64,000 bases of DNA from Okibacterium fritillariae (GCF_900167575.1 NZ_FUZP01000001.1:930001-994000); one strand, 5' to 3'; shown: positions 1-9,839, numbered from the stretch's first letter. Translations and numbers: made by a program. The notes: a model not told the origin generated them from the letters alone.

Positions 1-1
1 A

Positions 2-520
2 CGGCCCGCCTCGTCCGCACAGTCGAAGGCGCAGGCGCGCTGGTTCCAGAAGCCCGTCGCGTTCCTCGCGGCAGCGGCCGCCGTCGTCGCCGTCTTCCTC
101 GGCGCCAGCTCCCTCACGGGCATGCTAAACAACGGGAACCAGGTGCAACAGGCGCTGGCGCTCGCATCTATCAACGCCCAGCCCGACGTGCAGCGCTCGA
201 CGGTGCCGTTGACGGCCAATGACGACGGTGGCGAGTCGTCGACCGCCACGCTCGTCTGGTCCGAGAACATCGGCCAGTCGGTGTTGCTCGTCAACGGACT
301 CGAGCAGTTGCCCGACGACAAGGTCTACGAGCTCTGGTACATCGACGGCGAGGGTTCGCCGATCTCGGCGGGTCTCTTCACCATCCCCGACTCCGGCCAC
401 ACCTACTCGGTGCTCGACGGCGAGATGACCGCCGGCGCAACGGTCGGCGTGACGGTCGAACCGGCGGGCGGCTCGAAGCAGCCGACCACCCAGCCCGTGA
501 TCGCGATCCCCACGGCCTAG
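2..520 (+). CDS. Anti-sigma factor, RskA-type C-terminal part (5' truncated by window edge)
   Basis: The reading frame is open from base 2, so the gene begins outside the window. The visible part starts with a short basic stretch, then a membrane helix rich in Ala/Val/Leu (about residues 19-40). An extracytoplasmic domain of about 130 residues follows, with the pattern LVNGLEQLPDDKVYELWYID and a later GVTVEPAGGSKQPT typical of the anti-sigma-K (RskA) fold. The family binds an ECF sigma factor with its missing N-terminal zinc-finger domain and is cleaved by membrane proteases. The cognate sigma gene, expected just upstream, is not visible. The gene converges on pstB. Confidence 0.85.
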   Translation, partial: RPASSAQSKAQARWFQKPVAFLAAAAAVVAVFLGASSLTGMLNNGNQVQQALALASINAQPDVQRSTVPLTANDDGGESSTATLVWSENIGQSVLLVNGLEQLPDDKVYELWYIDGEGSPISAGLFTIPDSGHTYSVLDGEMTAGATVGVTVEPAGGSKQPTTQPVIAIPTA

Positions 521-577
521 CTGCCACCGCGAGCTGGCGCCGCACGAGCGCACGAGCGCGCAAACTTACGCTCTGAG

Positions 578-607
578 AATGCCGCTTCCCCTCCGGGAGG
601 CGGCATT
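578..607 (+). terminator. Intrinsic terminator of the anti-sigma factor gene
   Basis: A near-perfect 13-14 bp stem (AATGCCGC... with ...GCGGCATT) closes a CTCC tetraloop about 60 bases after the stop codon. It ends in TTTCT rather than a clean T-run, which is usual for high-GC actinobacteria. Confidence 0.75.
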
Positions 608-701
608 TCTCGTTCACGGCTGCGCATCCCTTCTTGCCGAACGGCGCGGGGCACGAGCGGCGTGCTCGGTGGCGCCCTGTCGGCACGGCCACGAACGACG
701 A

Positions 702-734
702 ATGCCGCCGCCCTCACGAGGGGGACGACGGCAT
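702..734 (-). terminator. Terminator at the end of the pst operon
   Basis: Read on the minus strand, ATGCCGTCGTCC pairs with GGGCGGCGGCAT (12 bp with two G-U pairs), 23 bases past the pstB stop codon. It lies between convergent genes. Confidence 0.65.
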
Positions 735-756
735 CCGCTCAGCGCGAGCCGAAGAT

Positions 757-1536
757 TTATCCGAAGCGACCCGACACGTAGTCTTCGGTCGCCTGCACGG
801 ACGGCTGCGTGAAGATGGTGTTGGTGTCGTCGTATTCGATGAGCTTGCCGGGCTTGCCCGTTCCGGCGATGTTGAAGAAGGCCGTGCGGTCCGAGACGCG
901 CGAGGCCTGCTGCATGTTGTGGGTCACGATGACAATCGTGTACTCGTTCTTGAGCTGCTCGATGAGGTCCTCGATGGCGAGCGTCGAGATCGGGTCGAGA
1001 GCCGAGCAGGGCTCGTCCATGAGCAGCACGTCGGGCTGCACGGCGATGGCGCGGGCGATGCAGAGACGCTGCTGCTGTCCGCCCGAGAGGCCGGAGCCGG
1101 GCTTCTCGAGGCGGTCCTTGACCTCGTTCCACAGGTTGGCGCCCTGCAGCGAACGCTCTACCACGTCGTCGGCGTCGGAGCGCGACATCTTGCGGTTGTT
1201 GAGCTTCACGCCGGCGAGCACGTTGTCGCGAATGGACATCGTGGGGAACGGGTTGGGGCGCTGGAACACCATGCCCACCTGGCGGCGCACGAGCACGGGG
1301 TCGACGCCCGGTCCGTAGAGGTTGTCGCCGTCGATGAGCACTTCGCCCTCGACGCGGGCGCCCGGGATGACCTCGTGCATGCGGTTGAGCGTGCGCAGGA
1401 ACGTGGACTTGCCGCATCCGGACGGGCCGATGAATGCCGTGACGGTGCGCGGTTCGATGGTCAGGCCCACGCCTTCGACGGCGAGGAAGTTGGAGTAGTA
1501 GACGTTGAGGTCTTTGACTTCGATGCGCTTAGACAC
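757..1536 (-). CDS. pstB: Phosphate ABC transporter ATP-binding protein PstB
   Basis: A 259-residue ABC ATPase that powers high-affinity phosphate uptake with PstCA at the membrane. Walker A is GPSGCGKST (about residue 37), the signature is LSGGQQQR and Walker B is VLLMDEP, followed by the THN switch histidine. NRM and [12 protein letters not shown] are typical of PstB. The start is GTG. It is the last gene of the leftward pstS-C-A-B operon, 63 bases after pstA, and is followed by a terminator. Length is normal for the family. Regulation is presumably through the PHO-box-like repeats upstream of pstS. Confidence 0.97.
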   Translation of the reverse strand: MSKRIEVKDLNVYYSNFLAVEGVGLTIEPRTVTAFIGPSGCGKSTFLRTLNRMHEVIPGARVEGEVLIDGDNLYGPGVDPVLVRRQVGMVFQRPNPFPTMSIRDNVLAGVKLNNRKMSRSDADDVVERSLQGANLWNEVKDRLEKPGSGLSGGQQQRLCIARAIAVQPDVLLMDEPCSALDPISTLAIEDLIEQLKNEYTIVIVTHNMQQASRVSDRTAFFNIAGTGKPGKLIEYDDTNTIFTQPSVQATEDYVSGRFG

Positions 1537-1599
1537 GGGGCTCGTTTCTTCGGGTTCGGTTCGAGGAGTGTGTGGATTGCGGGATGGTGGGGTGGCCGG

Positions 1600-2661
1600 C
1601 TAGCGGGCGATCTTCGGCGAGAAGATCTTGGCCACGAGGCGCGCGATGAGGTTCAGCGCCATGACGATGAGGATGAGGGCGAGTGCACCGGTCCAGGCGC
1701 GGTCGGTGTAGGCCTGCGAGTCGACGCCCTGGATCGCGTACTGGTTGTACACGAACACGGGGAGCGTCATCATGCGGCCGCTGAACAGGTCGTAGTTCAT
1801 GCTCTGCGTGTAACCGGCGATGAGCAGAAGGGGCGCCGTTTCGCCGATGACGCGGGCCACGGCGATCATCGAGCCGGTGATGATTCCGGCCATGGATGTC
1901 GGCAGCACGACCTTGATGATGGTGAGGTACTTCGGCACACCGAGGGCCAGCGAGGCTTCGCGCAGCTCGTTGGGGACGAGTTTCAGCATCTCTTCGGTGG
2001 AGCGCACGACCACGGGGATCATGAGCACCGACAGCGCGATGGCGCCACCGATGCCGAGGCGGATGCCGGGGCCGAGGAACAGCGAGAGCAGCGCGTAGGC
2101 GAACAGACCGGCGACGATCGAGGGGATCCCGGTCATGACGTCCACGAGGAACGTGATGCCGCGGGCGAGCGCGCCGCGCCCGTATTCGACCAGGTAGATG
2201 GCCGTCAGGATGCCGATGGGGATCGAGATGATCGCCGTGGCGAGTGTGATGAGCAGCGTGCCCGTGATGGCGTGCAGGGCGCCACCGCCGGCGCCGACGA
2301 CGTTGCGCATCGATTCGGTGAAGAACGGCACGTCGAAGCGGGCGGCACCGTTGATGGCGGTCGTGACGGCCACGGAGATCAGCGGGATGAGCGCCAGGAG
2401 GAACGCCGAGACGACGAGAATCGTGACGAGGCGGTCTTTCGCCTTACGCGATCCTTCGATGGCCAGGGAGAGCACGTAGAGGGCGACGCCGTAGACGATG
2501 ACGCCGACCACGAGAATCCCGGCGACGTTCGGGGCGCCCATGAGCACGAAGACGAGGGTGACCACGGCGAGGGCTCCGAGGAGCACGTACAGCGGCACCA
2601 TCTTCGGCAGTTTGCCCGCCGTCAGGGTTGAGGGAAGTGACGTTCCGGTGGTGGCAACCAT
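1600..2661 (-). CDS. pstA: Phosphate ABC transporter permease PstA
   Basis: A 353-residue inner-membrane permease with about seven or eight hydrophobic segments and the BPD transport signature in the ELREASLALGVPKYLTIIKVVLP region (EAA loop that docks PstB). I start it at the ATG ending at 2661, because that codon overlaps the pstC TAA by one base (TAATG coupling) and the residues after it are membrane-like. The longer open frame upstream is only the shadow of pstC. It is about 60 residues longer at the N-terminus than the E. coli protein, because of two extra hydrophobic segments, as is common in actinobacteria. Confidence 0.95.
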   Translation of the reverse strand: MVATTGTSLPSTLTAGKLPKMVPLYVLLGALAVVTLVFVLMGAPNVAGILVVGVIVYGVALYVLSLAIEGSRKAKDRLVTILVVSAFLLALIPLISVAVTTAINGAARFDVPFFTESMRNVVGAGGGALHAITGTLLITLATAIISIPIGILTAIYLVEYGRGALARGITFLVDVMTGIPSIVAGLFAYALLSLFLGPGIRLGIGGAIALSVLMIPVVVRSTEEMLKLVPNELREASLALGVPKYLTIIKVVLPTSMAGIITGSMIAVARVIGETAPLLLIAGYTQSMNYDLFSGRMMTLPVFVYNQYAIQGVDSQAYTDRAWTGALALILIVMALNLIARLVAKIFSPKIAR

Positions 2662-3608
2662 TAGTTCGCTCCCGAGAAGGCCTTGCGGCGGTCGACGATG
2701 GCGCGTGCGATGAAGTTCACGCCGAAGGTGATGACGAAGAGGATGAGGCCGGTCGCGATCAAGACGCTGACGTCGAGGCCGTGCGACTCGGGGAAGTTGA
2801 GCGCGATGTTGGCGGCGATCGTGTTGGTGTTCTGCGACTGCGTGAGCGCCCAGGTGATGAAGGCGCCGGGGGAGAGGATCATGGCGACGGCCATGGTCTC
2901 GCCGAGGGCGCGTCCGAGGCCGAGCATGGAGGCCGAGACGATGCCGGGGCGGCCGAAGGGCAGCACGGCGATACGGATCATCTCCCAGCGGGTGGCGCCG
3001 AGGGCCAGCGCGGCCTCTTCGTGCAGCTTGGGGGTCTGCAGGAAGATCTCGCGGGAGAGCGCGGTGATGATGGGGAGCACCATGACGGCGAGCACGATAC
3101 CGACGGTCAGAACGGTGCGGCCGGTGCCCGAGACGGGGGCGGCGAAGAAGGGCAGCCAGCCGAAGTTGTCGGTGAGCCAGGAGTAGATGGGCTGCACGGC
3201 CGGCGCGAGCACCGAGATGCCCCACAGGCCGTAGACCACGCTGGGCACGGCCGCGAGCAGGTCGACGACGTAGCCGAGGGTCTGGGCCAGGCGGCGGGGC
3301 GCGTAGTGCGTGATGAAGAGGGCGACGCCGATCGAGAGCGGCACGGCGATCAGCAGCGCGATGAAGGCGACCCAGATGGTGCCGAAGACGAGCGGTCCGA
3401 CGTAGGCCCAGAAGCTCGACGGTGAGCCCTTGATCTTGGCCGGGTCCTCGGTGAACGCCGGGATGGACTCGGCGACGAGGAAGATGGCGACGGCGGCGAG
3501 GGTGACGAGGATGAGGATGCCGGCGGTCAGCGTGCTGCCGCGGAAGAGGCGGTCACCGGTGCGCACGACGGGTGCGTCCTTCTTCCGGTCGAGCGTCGGT
3601 GTCGTCAT
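2661..3608 (-). CDS. pstC: Phosphate ABC transporter permease PstC
   Basis: A 315-residue permease with six predicted membrane spans. The ATP-binding-cassette docking loop is around LHEEAALALGATRWEMIRIAVLP, and GRALGETMAVAMI is the usual PstC signature. It pairs with PstA to form the phosphate channel. The ATG start lies 180 bases after pstS, and the stop overlaps the pstA start. Second gene of the operon. Confidence 0.96.
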   Translation of the reverse strand: MTTPTLDRKKDAPVVRTGDRLFRGSTLTAGILILVTLAAVAIFLVAESIPAFTEDPAKIKGSPSSFWAYVGPLVFGTIWVAFIALLIAVPLSIGVALFITHYAPRRLAQTLGYVVDLLAAVPSVVYGLWGISVLAPAVQPIYSWLTDNFGWLPFFAAPVSGTGRTVLTVGIVLAVMVLPIITALSREIFLQTPKLHEEAALALGATRWEMIRIAVLPFGRPGIVSASMLGLGRALGETMAVAMILSPGAFITWALTQSQNTNTIAANIALNFPESHGLDVSVLIATGLILFVITFGVNFIARAIVDRRKAFSGAN

Positions 3609-3739
3609 CTGCAGGTGACCTCACGTAGGTGTCGGGTGGGCGATGCGGGGATCGTGCGGTGTATCGGAGAAAGCGGGTGGAGCGGGTGATTCAGGTGGTG
3701 CGGATGCTGCGGTGGAGCGTTCGGCGCCGGAAACGCCTG

Positions 3740-3782
3740 TGTGCTCCCCCCGCGTGCCGGTGTGGCAGGCGAGGGGAGCACA
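3740..3782 (-). promoter_or_regulatory. Stem-loop between pstS and pstC (probable attenuator or mRNA-end stabiliser)
   Basis: A perfect 10-bp inverted repeat (TGTGCTCCCC with GGGGAGCACA) encloses a second small hairpin (TGCC/GGCA). It begins only 7 bases past the pstS stop. No T-run follows. Its place suggests partial termination or 3'-end protection, which would make more PstS than PstCAB. That role is inferred. Confidence 0.6.
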
Positions 3783-3789
3783 GGGGGTG

Positions 3790-4884
3790 TTACTTGATGC
3801 TGTCGATGGCCGAGGTGACCTTCTCGGTCAGGTCGGAGGACAGGGGAGCCGAGCCGGCGGAGTCGGCGGCGACCTTCTGGCCCTCTTCGCTCGTGATGTA
3901 GCCGAGGTAGGCCTTCACGAGTGCGGACTGGTCGGCGTCTTCGTAGCTGTCGCAAGCGATGGCGTAGGAGACGAGAACCAGCGGGTAGTGGGTCGGGTCG
4001 GTGGTCTTGCGGTCGAGGGCGATCGCGATGTCGTTGTCGGCGCGGCCTTCGACGGCGGGCGACTCGGCGACGACGGCGGCAGCGGCATCGGCCGTGTAGC
4101 CGACGAACTCTTCGCCGACCTTGATCTTGGCGACACCGAGGTCACCGGCGCGGGAGGCGTCGGCGTAACCGATGGTGCCCGAACCGTTCTTGACGGCGTC
4201 GACGACACCGGTGGTGCCCTGTGCGCCTTCACCCGTGTTGTAGGGGAACGGGTCGGCCGGCTTCTCGGTCCACACGTCGGGAGCCGTCTTGTTGAGGTAG
4301 TCGGCGAAGTTCTTGGTGGTGCCCGAGTCGTCCGAGCGGTGGACGGCCGTGATGTTGCCGGCGGGCAGCTTCGCGTCGGGGTTCAGCGCGACGATGGCCG
4401 GGTCGTTCCAGGTGGTGATGTCGCCCTTGAAGATCTTGGCGAGCGTGGCCGAGTCGAGGTTGAGCTCGTCGACGCCCTCGACGTTGAAGATCACGGCGAT
4501 GGGGGAGATGTAGACGGGGATGTCGATGGCCTTGCTGTCCGTCGCGCAACCGGCGAAGGTGCCGGCGAGTTCGTCGTCGCTCAGGGCGGAGTCGGAACCG
4601 GCGAAGGCGGATGCGCCGCTGATGAAGCTTTCGCGGCCGGCGCCGGAGCCCTGGGGGTCGTAGTTGACCGTGACTTCGGGGTTGGCTTTCTGGAATCCGG
4701 CGATCCAAGCTTCCTGGGCGCTGCCCTGGCTGCTGGCGCCGATGCCGACGAGTTCGCCGGAGAGGCTGGAGGCGCTGCTGGAGGAGTCCGGCGCGGTGCC
4801 GCCTTCGTTCGAGGCGCACGAGGTGAGAGCGATGGTGGCGACCGCGGCGACGGCCGCGATGCGTCCGAGCTTCGAGAGCTTCAC
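3790..4884 (-). CDS. pstS: Periplasmic-type phosphate-binding lipoprotein PstS
   Basis: A 364-residue phosphate-binding protein anchored as a lipoprotein. The signal peptide ends in a lipobox, ALTSC, with Cys23 as the lipidated residue. The mature protein carries family motifs for phosphate contacts: GIGASSQGSAQEAWIAGF, the SGAG segment, and HRSDDSGTT. It is the first gene of the pst operon. A hairpin separates it from pstC, and three tandem 11-bp PHO-box-like repeats lie 85-117 bases upstream of its ATG. Confidence 0.96.
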   Translation of the reverse strand: MKLSKLGRIAAVAAVATIALTSCASNEGGTAPDSSSSASSLSGELVGIGASSQGSAQEAWIAGFQKANPEVTVNYDPQGSGAGRESFISGASAFAGSDSALSDDELAGTFAGCATDSKAIDIPVYISPIAVIFNVEGVDELNLDSATLAKIFKGDITTWNDPAIVALNPDAKLPAGNITAVHRSDDSGTTKNFADYLNKTAPDVWTEKPADPFPYNTGEGAQGTTGVVDAVKNGSGTIGYADASRAGDLGVAKIKVGEEFVGYTADAAAAVVAESPAVEGRADNDIAIALDRKTTDPTHYPLVLVSYAIACDSYEDADQSALVKAYLGYITSEEGQKVAADSAGSAPLSSDLTEKVTSAIDSIK

Positions 4885-4968
4885 GTAGATTCCATTCGTT
4901 ATGTGTGAGGACGAGCCGGTGCAGGCTCGATGGTCACGCTAAGCGGCTGCTTTAACGAGACTCCCTCA

Positions 4969-5001
4969 GCCCGGTAAACGGACGGTAAACGACCGGTCAA
5001 C
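4969..5001 (-). promoter_or_regulatory. PHO box (RegX3/PhoP-type operator) upstream of pstS
   Basis: On the minus strand three contiguous 11-base units begin GTTGACC, GTTTACC and GTTTACC. They are close to the GTTCACC unit with 11-nt period known for actinobacterial PhoP-class regulators. A possible -10, TAGCGT (4936-4941), lies exactly 27 bases downstream of the last unit. The same spacing is seen at ppk. The cognate regulator is probably RegX3, encoded at 18,428. Confidence 0.8.
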
Positions 5002-5076
5002 TTCGTGCCGGCCCGAACGCGACGATCCGCGTGTTTCCGGGGTTCTCGTGTTCGCGCCGGGAACGAGGGCGCGCGC

Positions 5077-6012
5077 TCAGACGCGCGGAACGTGCGTTTC
5101 GATCGTGACGATGCCGGACGCCGGGTTGGTGGCGCTCAGGTGCACGACAGAGAAGGCGGCGGTCTCGAGCGCGGCCGCCTCGCTCAGATAGGAACCGGTG
5201 ATGCTTCCCGTGGCCAACGCGATCTCACGGATGATCTCGGGCAACACGGGTCCGTGGCTGCATAACACGGCCGTCTTGCCGCTGCGGACGCGTTTGCCGA
5301 CCACGTGGCGCACGTCGCCCGTTCCCTCTTCGTGCGCGCGTTGACTGATCAGCTCGGTGCGTTTCGGCGCGATGCCCGTGGCGGCGGCGAGCGGTGCGAC
5401 CGTCGTCGCGCAGCGCACGGCCGTGCTCGTGATGATGCGCCGCACCCCGAAGGCGCGCAACGGCCCCACGATGGATGCGGCCTGCTTGAGGCCGCGTGGC
5501 GTGAGGCGCCGGTCTTCGTCGCCGCCGTCGCTGGCCGCGAGCGGTTCGGCTTTGCCGTGGCGCAGCGCGATGAGCGCGAAGGTTTCGGAGACGCCGTCGT
5601 CGAGCAGGCTCTCGAACGTGCGCACGATCTCGCTGTCGTGCTCGTAGGTGAGGTAGCTCTTGGCCTTCTTGAGCGTGACCCATTCGAGCGCGGCGACTTC
5701 GTGGTTGGGTGCGAAGGTGGACCGGCGGATGGCGTCGTCCGACACCTGCGCGGCCCAATAGTGCACGACCTTCTCTCGGCCGCTGCGCAGCGCGTACCGC
5801 GTGATGCCGAGGGGCACCCCGAGGTGCACGGCGAGACCGGTCTCTTCTTCGATCTCGCGCACGGCGGTCTCGGGCAGAGACTCGCCGGGGTCGACCTTGC
5901 CCTTCGGCAGGGTCACATCGGCGTAAGCGGTGCGGTGGATCAGCAGGATCATCGGTTTGCCGTCGACGTATCGCCAGCACACGGCACCGGCGGCGTAGAC
6001 GGCGCCCGTCAT
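5077..6012 (-). CDS. mutT1: MutT1-type Nudix hydrolase fused to a histidine phosphatase
   Basis: A 311-residue two-domain protein. The Nudix domain carries the box [23 protein letters not shown] (about residues 36-58). The second half is a histidine-phosphatase fold starting at ALRHGKAE. This is the architecture of mycobacterial MutT1, which cleans 8-oxo-GTP-type nucleotides and dinucleoside polyphosphates and is also encoded beside ppk. I chose the ATG at 6012 because it overlaps the ppk stop as ATGA. A start at 6060 would overlap ppk by 52 bases. It should act on nucleotides in the cytoplasm. Translational coupling to ppk is inferred from the overlap. Confidence 0.88.
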   Translation of the reverse strand: MTGAVYAAGAVCWRYVDGKPMILLIHRTAYADVTLPKGKVDPGESLPETAVREIEEETGLAVHLGVPLGITRYALRSGREKVVHYWAAQVSDDAIRRSTFAPNHEVAALEWVTLKKAKSYLTYEHDSEIVRTFESLLDDGVSETFALIALRHGKAEPLAASDGGDEDRRLTPRGLKQAASIVGPLRAFGVRRIITSTAVRCATTVAPLAAATGIAPKRTELISQRAHEEGTGDVRHVVGKRVRSGKTAVLCSHGPVLPEIIREIALATGSITGSYLSEAAALETAAFSVVHLSATNPASGIVTIETHVPRV

Positions 6013-8180
6013 CGTCGAACCCGGGCGCGGCGCTTGCGGCTCGTTTTCACCATGAGCCAATCCTGCAGGTCGGTGAGCGGTTGGCCCGCCTCATCGACGC
6101 TGTGTCGCGTCCATGTTCCCTCGGATTCGAGATGCCACGACGACGTCTTGTCATCGACGGCCATATCGAAGAGCTGCTCGATCTCGGCGAGATGGCCCGG
6201 GTCGGTGAGGCGCACGAGGGCTTCGACGCGACGGTCGAGGTTGCGGTGCATCATGTCGGCGCTGCCGATGAACACCTGCGGGTCTCCGTCGTTGTGGAAT
6301 GAGAAGATGCGCGAGTGCTCGAGGTAGCGGCCGAGGATCGATCGCACGCGGATGGTCTCGCTGAGCCCGGCCTGCCCCGGCTTGAGGCTGCAGATGCCGC
6401 GCACCCAGATGTCGATCGGCACACCGGCCTGGCTGGCGCGGTAGAGGCCGTCGATGATGGCCTCGTCGACGATCGAGTTCATTTTGATGCGGATTCCGCT
6501 GGGCTTGCCGGCCTCGGCGTTGCGACGCTCCTGCTCGATGCGCTTGAGCAGGCCCTTGCGCAGGTGCAGCGGTGCCACGAGGAGGCGCTTGAACTTCTTC
6601 TCGATGGCATAGCCGCTGAGCTCGTTGAACAGGCGCGTGAGGTCTTTGCCCACCTGATCGTCGGCGGTGAACAGGCCGAGGTCTTCATAGATGCGGCTGG
6701 TCTTCGGGTTGTAGTTTCCCGTGCCGATGTGGCTGTAGTGCCGCAGGCGCCCGTTCTCCTGGCGGATGACGAGTGCGAGCTTGCAGTGCGTCTTCAACCC
6801 GACGAGCCCGTAGACCACGTGCACGCCGGCCTTCTCGAGCTTGCGAGCCCACGAGATGTTCGCCTGCTCGTCGAATCGGGCCTTGATCTCGACGAGTGCC
6901 AAAACCTGCTTGCCGGCTTCGGCCGCGTCGATGAGGGCCTCGACGATGGGGGAGTCGCCCGAGGTGCGGTAGAGCGTCTGCTTGATGGCCAGAACGTTGG
7001 GGTCGGCGGCCGCCTGCTCGAGGAACGCCTGCACGCTCGTGGCAAAGGACTCGTAGGGGTGGTGAACGAGCACATCGCGCTCGGACACGGCCTGGAAGAT
7101 ATCGGCCTTGCCGTTGGGTTCGGACGGCTGCAACTGCAGGGCGGTGGTGGGGAGCCGCTTGGGGTAGCGCAACTGCGGGCGGTCGAGGTCGGAGAACGAG
7201 AAGAGTCCGCCGAGGTCGAGGGGGGCCGGCAGGCGGTAGACCTCTTGTTCGGTGATGTCGAGTTCGCGGACGAGCAGGCCGAGCGTGACATCATCCATGT
7301 CTTCGGTGATCTCGAGGCGGATGGGCGGGCCGAAGCGGCGGCGCAGCAGCTCTTTCTCGAGCGCCTGGATGAGGTTTTCGCTCTCGTCTTCTTCGATCTC
7401 GACGTCTTCGTTGCGGGTGACGCGGAACACGTGGTGCTCGAGCACCTCCATGCCGGGGAACAGGTCGCCCAGGTGGTTGGCGATCAGGTCTTCGAGGGCG
7501 ATGAAGCGGATGGCACCCGAACCGGCCACGAGCTCGACGGGCACGAAGCGCGGCAGCATCTGCGGCACCTTGAGGCGCGCGAACTCTTGGCGACCGGAAC
7601 GCGAGTTGCGCACGCGCACCGACAGGTTGAGCGACAGGCCGGAGATGTAGGGGAACGGGTGCGCCGGGTCGACCGCGAGCGGCATGAGCACGGGGAACAC
7701 CTGCTGCTGGAAGTACTCGGTGAGGCGGGAGCGGTCACCCTCGTCGAGGCTCGACCAGTCGACGATCGTGATGCCCGCCTCGGCCAGGGCGGGGCGCACC
7801 AGGTTCTCCCACGCGGCGGCGTGCCGGTTTTGCAGGTCGTGAGCGGTGCCCGAGATATCGCTCAGGATGTCGGATGGCGCGCGCCCGACGTTGCTGGCGA
7901 CGGCCAGCCCGGTGAGGATGCGGCGCTTGAGCCCGGCCACGCGCACCATGAAGAACTCGTCGAGGTTGGTGGCGAAGATGGCGAGGAAGTTGGTGCGCTC
8001 GAGCACCGGGATGGTCTCGTCTTCGGCCAGCTCGAGCACGCGCTGGTTGAACGCGAGCCAGCTGATCTCGCGGTCGAGGTAGCGGCCCTCGGGCAGCGCC
8101 GGGTCGTCGGTCTCGATTGCCTCGTCGAAGTCGTCGTCGTCGCCGAGACCCGCGTCGTTCACTACGTCTATTGCTGCCAT
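6009..8180 (-). CDS. ppk: Polyphosphate kinase 1
   Basis: A 723-residue enzyme that reversibly makes polyphosphate from ATP. Family regions are clear: the N-terminal [19 protein letters not shown], the middle [19 protein letters not shown], the phosphohistidine loop VGLKTHCKL, and [22 protein letters not shown]. The length matches actinobacterial PPK1. It lies between mshD and mutT1 on the same strand. A PHO-box-like repeat set precedes it, so it is likely induced on phosphate starvation. A weak -10 (AATGAT) 6 bases before the ATG allows a leaderless transcript. Confidence 0.96.
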   Translation of the reverse strand: MAAIDVVNDAGLGDDDDFDEAIETDDPALPEGRYLDREISWLAFNQRVLELAEDETIPVLERTNFLAIFATNLDEFFMVRVAGLKRRILTGLAVASNVGRAPSDILSDISGTAHDLQNRHAAAWENLVRPALAEAGITIVDWSSLDEGDRSRLTEYFQQQVFPVLMPLAVDPAHPFPYISGLSLNLSVRVRNSRSGRQEFARLKVPQMLPRFVPVELVAGSGAIRFIALEDLIANHLGDLFPGMEVLEHHVFRVTRNEDVEIEEDESENLIQALEKELLRRRFGPPIRLEITEDMDDVTLGLLVRELDITEQEVYRLPAPLDLGGLFSFSDLDRPQLRYPKRLPTTALQLQPSEPNGKADIFQAVSERDVLVHHPYESFATSVQAFLEQAAADPNVLAIKQTLYRTSGDSPIVEALIDAAEAGKQVLALVEIKARFDEQANISWARKLEKAGVHVVYGLVGLKTHCKLALVIRQENGRLRHYSHIGTGNYNPKTSRIYEDLGLFTADDQVGKDLTRLFNELSGYAIEKKFKRLLVAPLHLRKGLLKRIEQERRNAEAGKPSGIRIKMNSIVDEAIIDGLYRASQAGVPIDIWVRGICSLKPGQAGLSETIRVRSILGRYLEHSRIFSFHNDGDPQVFIGSADMMHRNLDRRVEALVRLTDPGHLAEIEQLFDMAVDDKTSSWHLESEGTWTRHSVDEAGQPLTDLQDWLMVKTSRKRRARVRR

Positions 8181-8219
8181 CTGAACATCATTGCACCGCG
8201 CGCACCCGGCTCGCGACGG

Positions 8220-8253
8220 TGTCGGTGAACGGACGATTAAACCTGTGCAGAAC
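8220..8253 (-). promoter_or_regulatory. PHO-box-like direct repeats upstream of ppk
   Basis: On the minus strand three units starting with GTT (GTTCTGC, GTTTAAT, GTTCACC) begin at 8253, 8242 and 8230, so the spacings are 11 and 12. The last is a perfect GTTCACC. The set overlaps the mshD stop codon and ends 27 bases before a candidate -10, as at pstS. It is weaker than the pstS box because of the one-base irregularity. Confidence 0.5.
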
Positions 8254-9178
8254 TCGCCTGTGGAGAACTTTTGCGACGGTATTGGACGTCGATGGTGTGG
8301 TCGGCGAATCCGACCGAGCGGTAGAGGCGCACGGCGGGCTCGTTGTCGGCTTCGACGTAGAGCGCGGCCGTCGACACCCCGCGGTCGCGCAGGCGGGCCA
8401 GGCCCGCATTCGTCAGCGTGCGCCCGAGGCCACGGCCGGCAGCGTCGGGCGAGACGCCCAGCACATAGATCTCGCCCAGGTCATCCTCGACCTTGAGCCA
8501 GTTGTAGCCGATCAGTTCGCCACCTTCGTCGACGGCAAGCAGGAAATCGCCGGCGTCGAACCAGTCCTCGCCTTGGCGCGCCGCGAGGTCGGCCACCGTC
8601 ATCTTTCCTTGCTCGGGATGATGGGCGAAGATCCGTGCATTGAGGGCTACCCACGCTTCGGCATCCGTGTCGGCGTCGAACGAGCGGATAGTGACACCAT
8701 CGGATGCGGATGCGGATGCGGATGCGCGCGCAGAGTCGGGAGCGGCAGCATCCCCGTCACCGAGCGGCATGCGCAACTGCAGCAGGGTGCGCACACGATC
8801 GAACCCGTGCGACTCCGCCAGGGCGCGCGCGGCCGGATGATCGCCATGCGACCACGCGGTGAGGTGCGGCGAGGCGCTCCCCAAGAGTCCTGTCAGGGCC
8901 GCGCCGCCGAAGCCGACGCCCCGCCACTCGGGATCGAGCACGAGATCGAGCTCGCCCTGCCCCAGGATGGCGGCGCCGATGATGGTGTCGCCGGGTTCGT
9001 CGTCGTTCGGCTCGACGAGTGCGATCAGGGTGCGACTGCCCGCCCGCACGTCGACCAGGGCCTGATCGTTGAACGGCGGCTGCCCGTCGACGGCCTCGGC
9101 CCGGCGCACCATGCGCCAGAACACGTCGGCCACATCGGGGTCGGTCAGGTTATGAACGCGCAGCGTCAGTCGGCGCAT
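8237..9178 (-). CDS. mshD: Mycothiol synthase MshD (tandem GNAT acetyltransferase)
   Basis: A 313-residue protein with two GNAT domains that catalyses the last step of mycothiol synthesis, acetylation of Cys-GlcN-Ins. The acetyl-CoA loops are [14 protein letters not shown] (domain 1, about residues 83-96) and [14 protein letters not shown] (domain 2). C-terminal [13 protein letters not shown] is typical of GNAT folds. A low-complexity SASASASD linker between the domains is encoded by four tandem GGATGC hexamers (8702-8725). It overlaps the GlnR-like gene by 29 bases. In mycobacteria mshD is also the neighbour of glnR and pst genes. Confidence 0.93.
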   Translation of the reverse strand: MRRLTLRVHNLTDPDVADVFWRMVRRAEAVDGQPPFNDQALVDVRAGSRTLIALVEPNDDEPGDTIIGAAILGQGELDLVLDPEWRGVGFGGAALTGLLGSASPHLTAWSHGDHPAARALAESHGFDRVRTLLQLRMPLGDGDAAAPDSARASASASASDGVTIRSFDADTDAEAWVALNARIFAHHPEQGKMTVADLAARQGEDWFDAGDFLLAVDEGGELIGYNWLKVEDDLGEIYVLGVSPDAAGRGLGRTLTNAGLARLRDRGVSTAALYVEADNEPAVRLYRSVGFADHTIDVQYRRKSSPQASSAQV

Positions 9179-9839
9179 CGTCTTCCTCGTACACGTTGAA
9201 GCGGTAGCCGACGTTGCGCACGGTGCCGATCAGCTGCTCGAGATCGCCGAGCTTGGCGCGCAGGCGTCGCACGTGCACGTCGACCGTGCGTGTGCCGCCG
9301 AAGTAGTCGTACCCCCACACCTCGCTGAGCAGCTGCTCGCGCGTGAACACCCGAGACGGGTGCGTGGCGAAGAATCGCAGCAACTCGAACTCTTTGAACG
9401 TGAGGTCGAGCGGTTTGCCCTGCACCTTGGCCGAGTAGCTGGCCTCGTCGATGACGACACCGGAGGTCTGGATCTTGGTGGCGGTGTGCTCCTGCGCCTG
9501 CCGCCCGATGGCCAGACGGATGCGCGCATCGACCTCGGCGGGGCCGGCAGAGTCGAGGATGACGTCATCCGCACCCCAGTCGGCGCTGACGGCCGTGAGC
9601 CCGCCCTCGGTGAGGATGAGGAGGAGGGGAACACCGATGCCGGTCGTCGTCAGGATCTTGCACAGCGACTTGGCGCCGGCGAGGTCACGGCGCGCATCGA
9701 CCATGATGATGTCAGCGTTGGGCGCATTCACCAGCTGTGCCGGTTCGGCGGGTATTTGGCGCACTCGGTGACTCAGAAGCCCCAACGACGGCAATACGTC
9801 GTGGTTGACCTGAGAGGTCAGGATCAACAGTTGCGCCAC
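9150..9839 (-). CDS. glnR: GlnR-like orphan OmpR-family response regulator
   Basis: A 229-residue regulator with an N-terminal receiver domain (Asp48 in IIMVDARRD) and a C-terminal winged helix ([10 protein letters not shown] through [14 protein letters not shown]). No kinase gene adjoins it. The receiver lacks the usual acidic pair near the N-terminus, as in GlnR, the orphan nitrogen regulator that precedes mshD in mycobacteria. The start is GTG, with GGAGG seven bases upstream. Identity as GlnR rests on gene order and the atypical receiver. A different orphan OmpR regulator remains possible. Confidence 0.78.
   Translation of the reverse strand: MAQLLILTSQVNHDVLPSLGLLSHRVRQIPAEPAQLVNAPNADIIMVDARRDLAGAKSLCKILTTTGIGVPLLLILTEGGLTAVSADWGADDVILDSAGPAEVDARIRLAIGRQAQEHTATKIQTSGVVIDEASYSAKVQGKPLDLTFKEFELLRFFATHPSRVFTREQLLSEVWGYDYFGGTRTVDVHVRRLRAKLGDLEQLIGTVRNVGYRFNVYEEDDAPTDAARS

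Noticed and set aside
634-2631. A 665-codon open frame antisense to pstB and pstA
   Set aside because: It mirrors clear pst genes, is full of His/Asp/Arg/Glu shadow composition, and long antisense frames are common at this GC content.
2661-3225. N-terminal extension of PstA by 188 codons
   Set aside because: The extension lies wholly inside pstC in another frame, and the TAATG junction gives a normal PstA start.
6315-8228. A 637-codon open frame antisense to ppk
   Set aside because: Shadow of a well-conserved enzyme; no domain or ribosome-binding site of its own.
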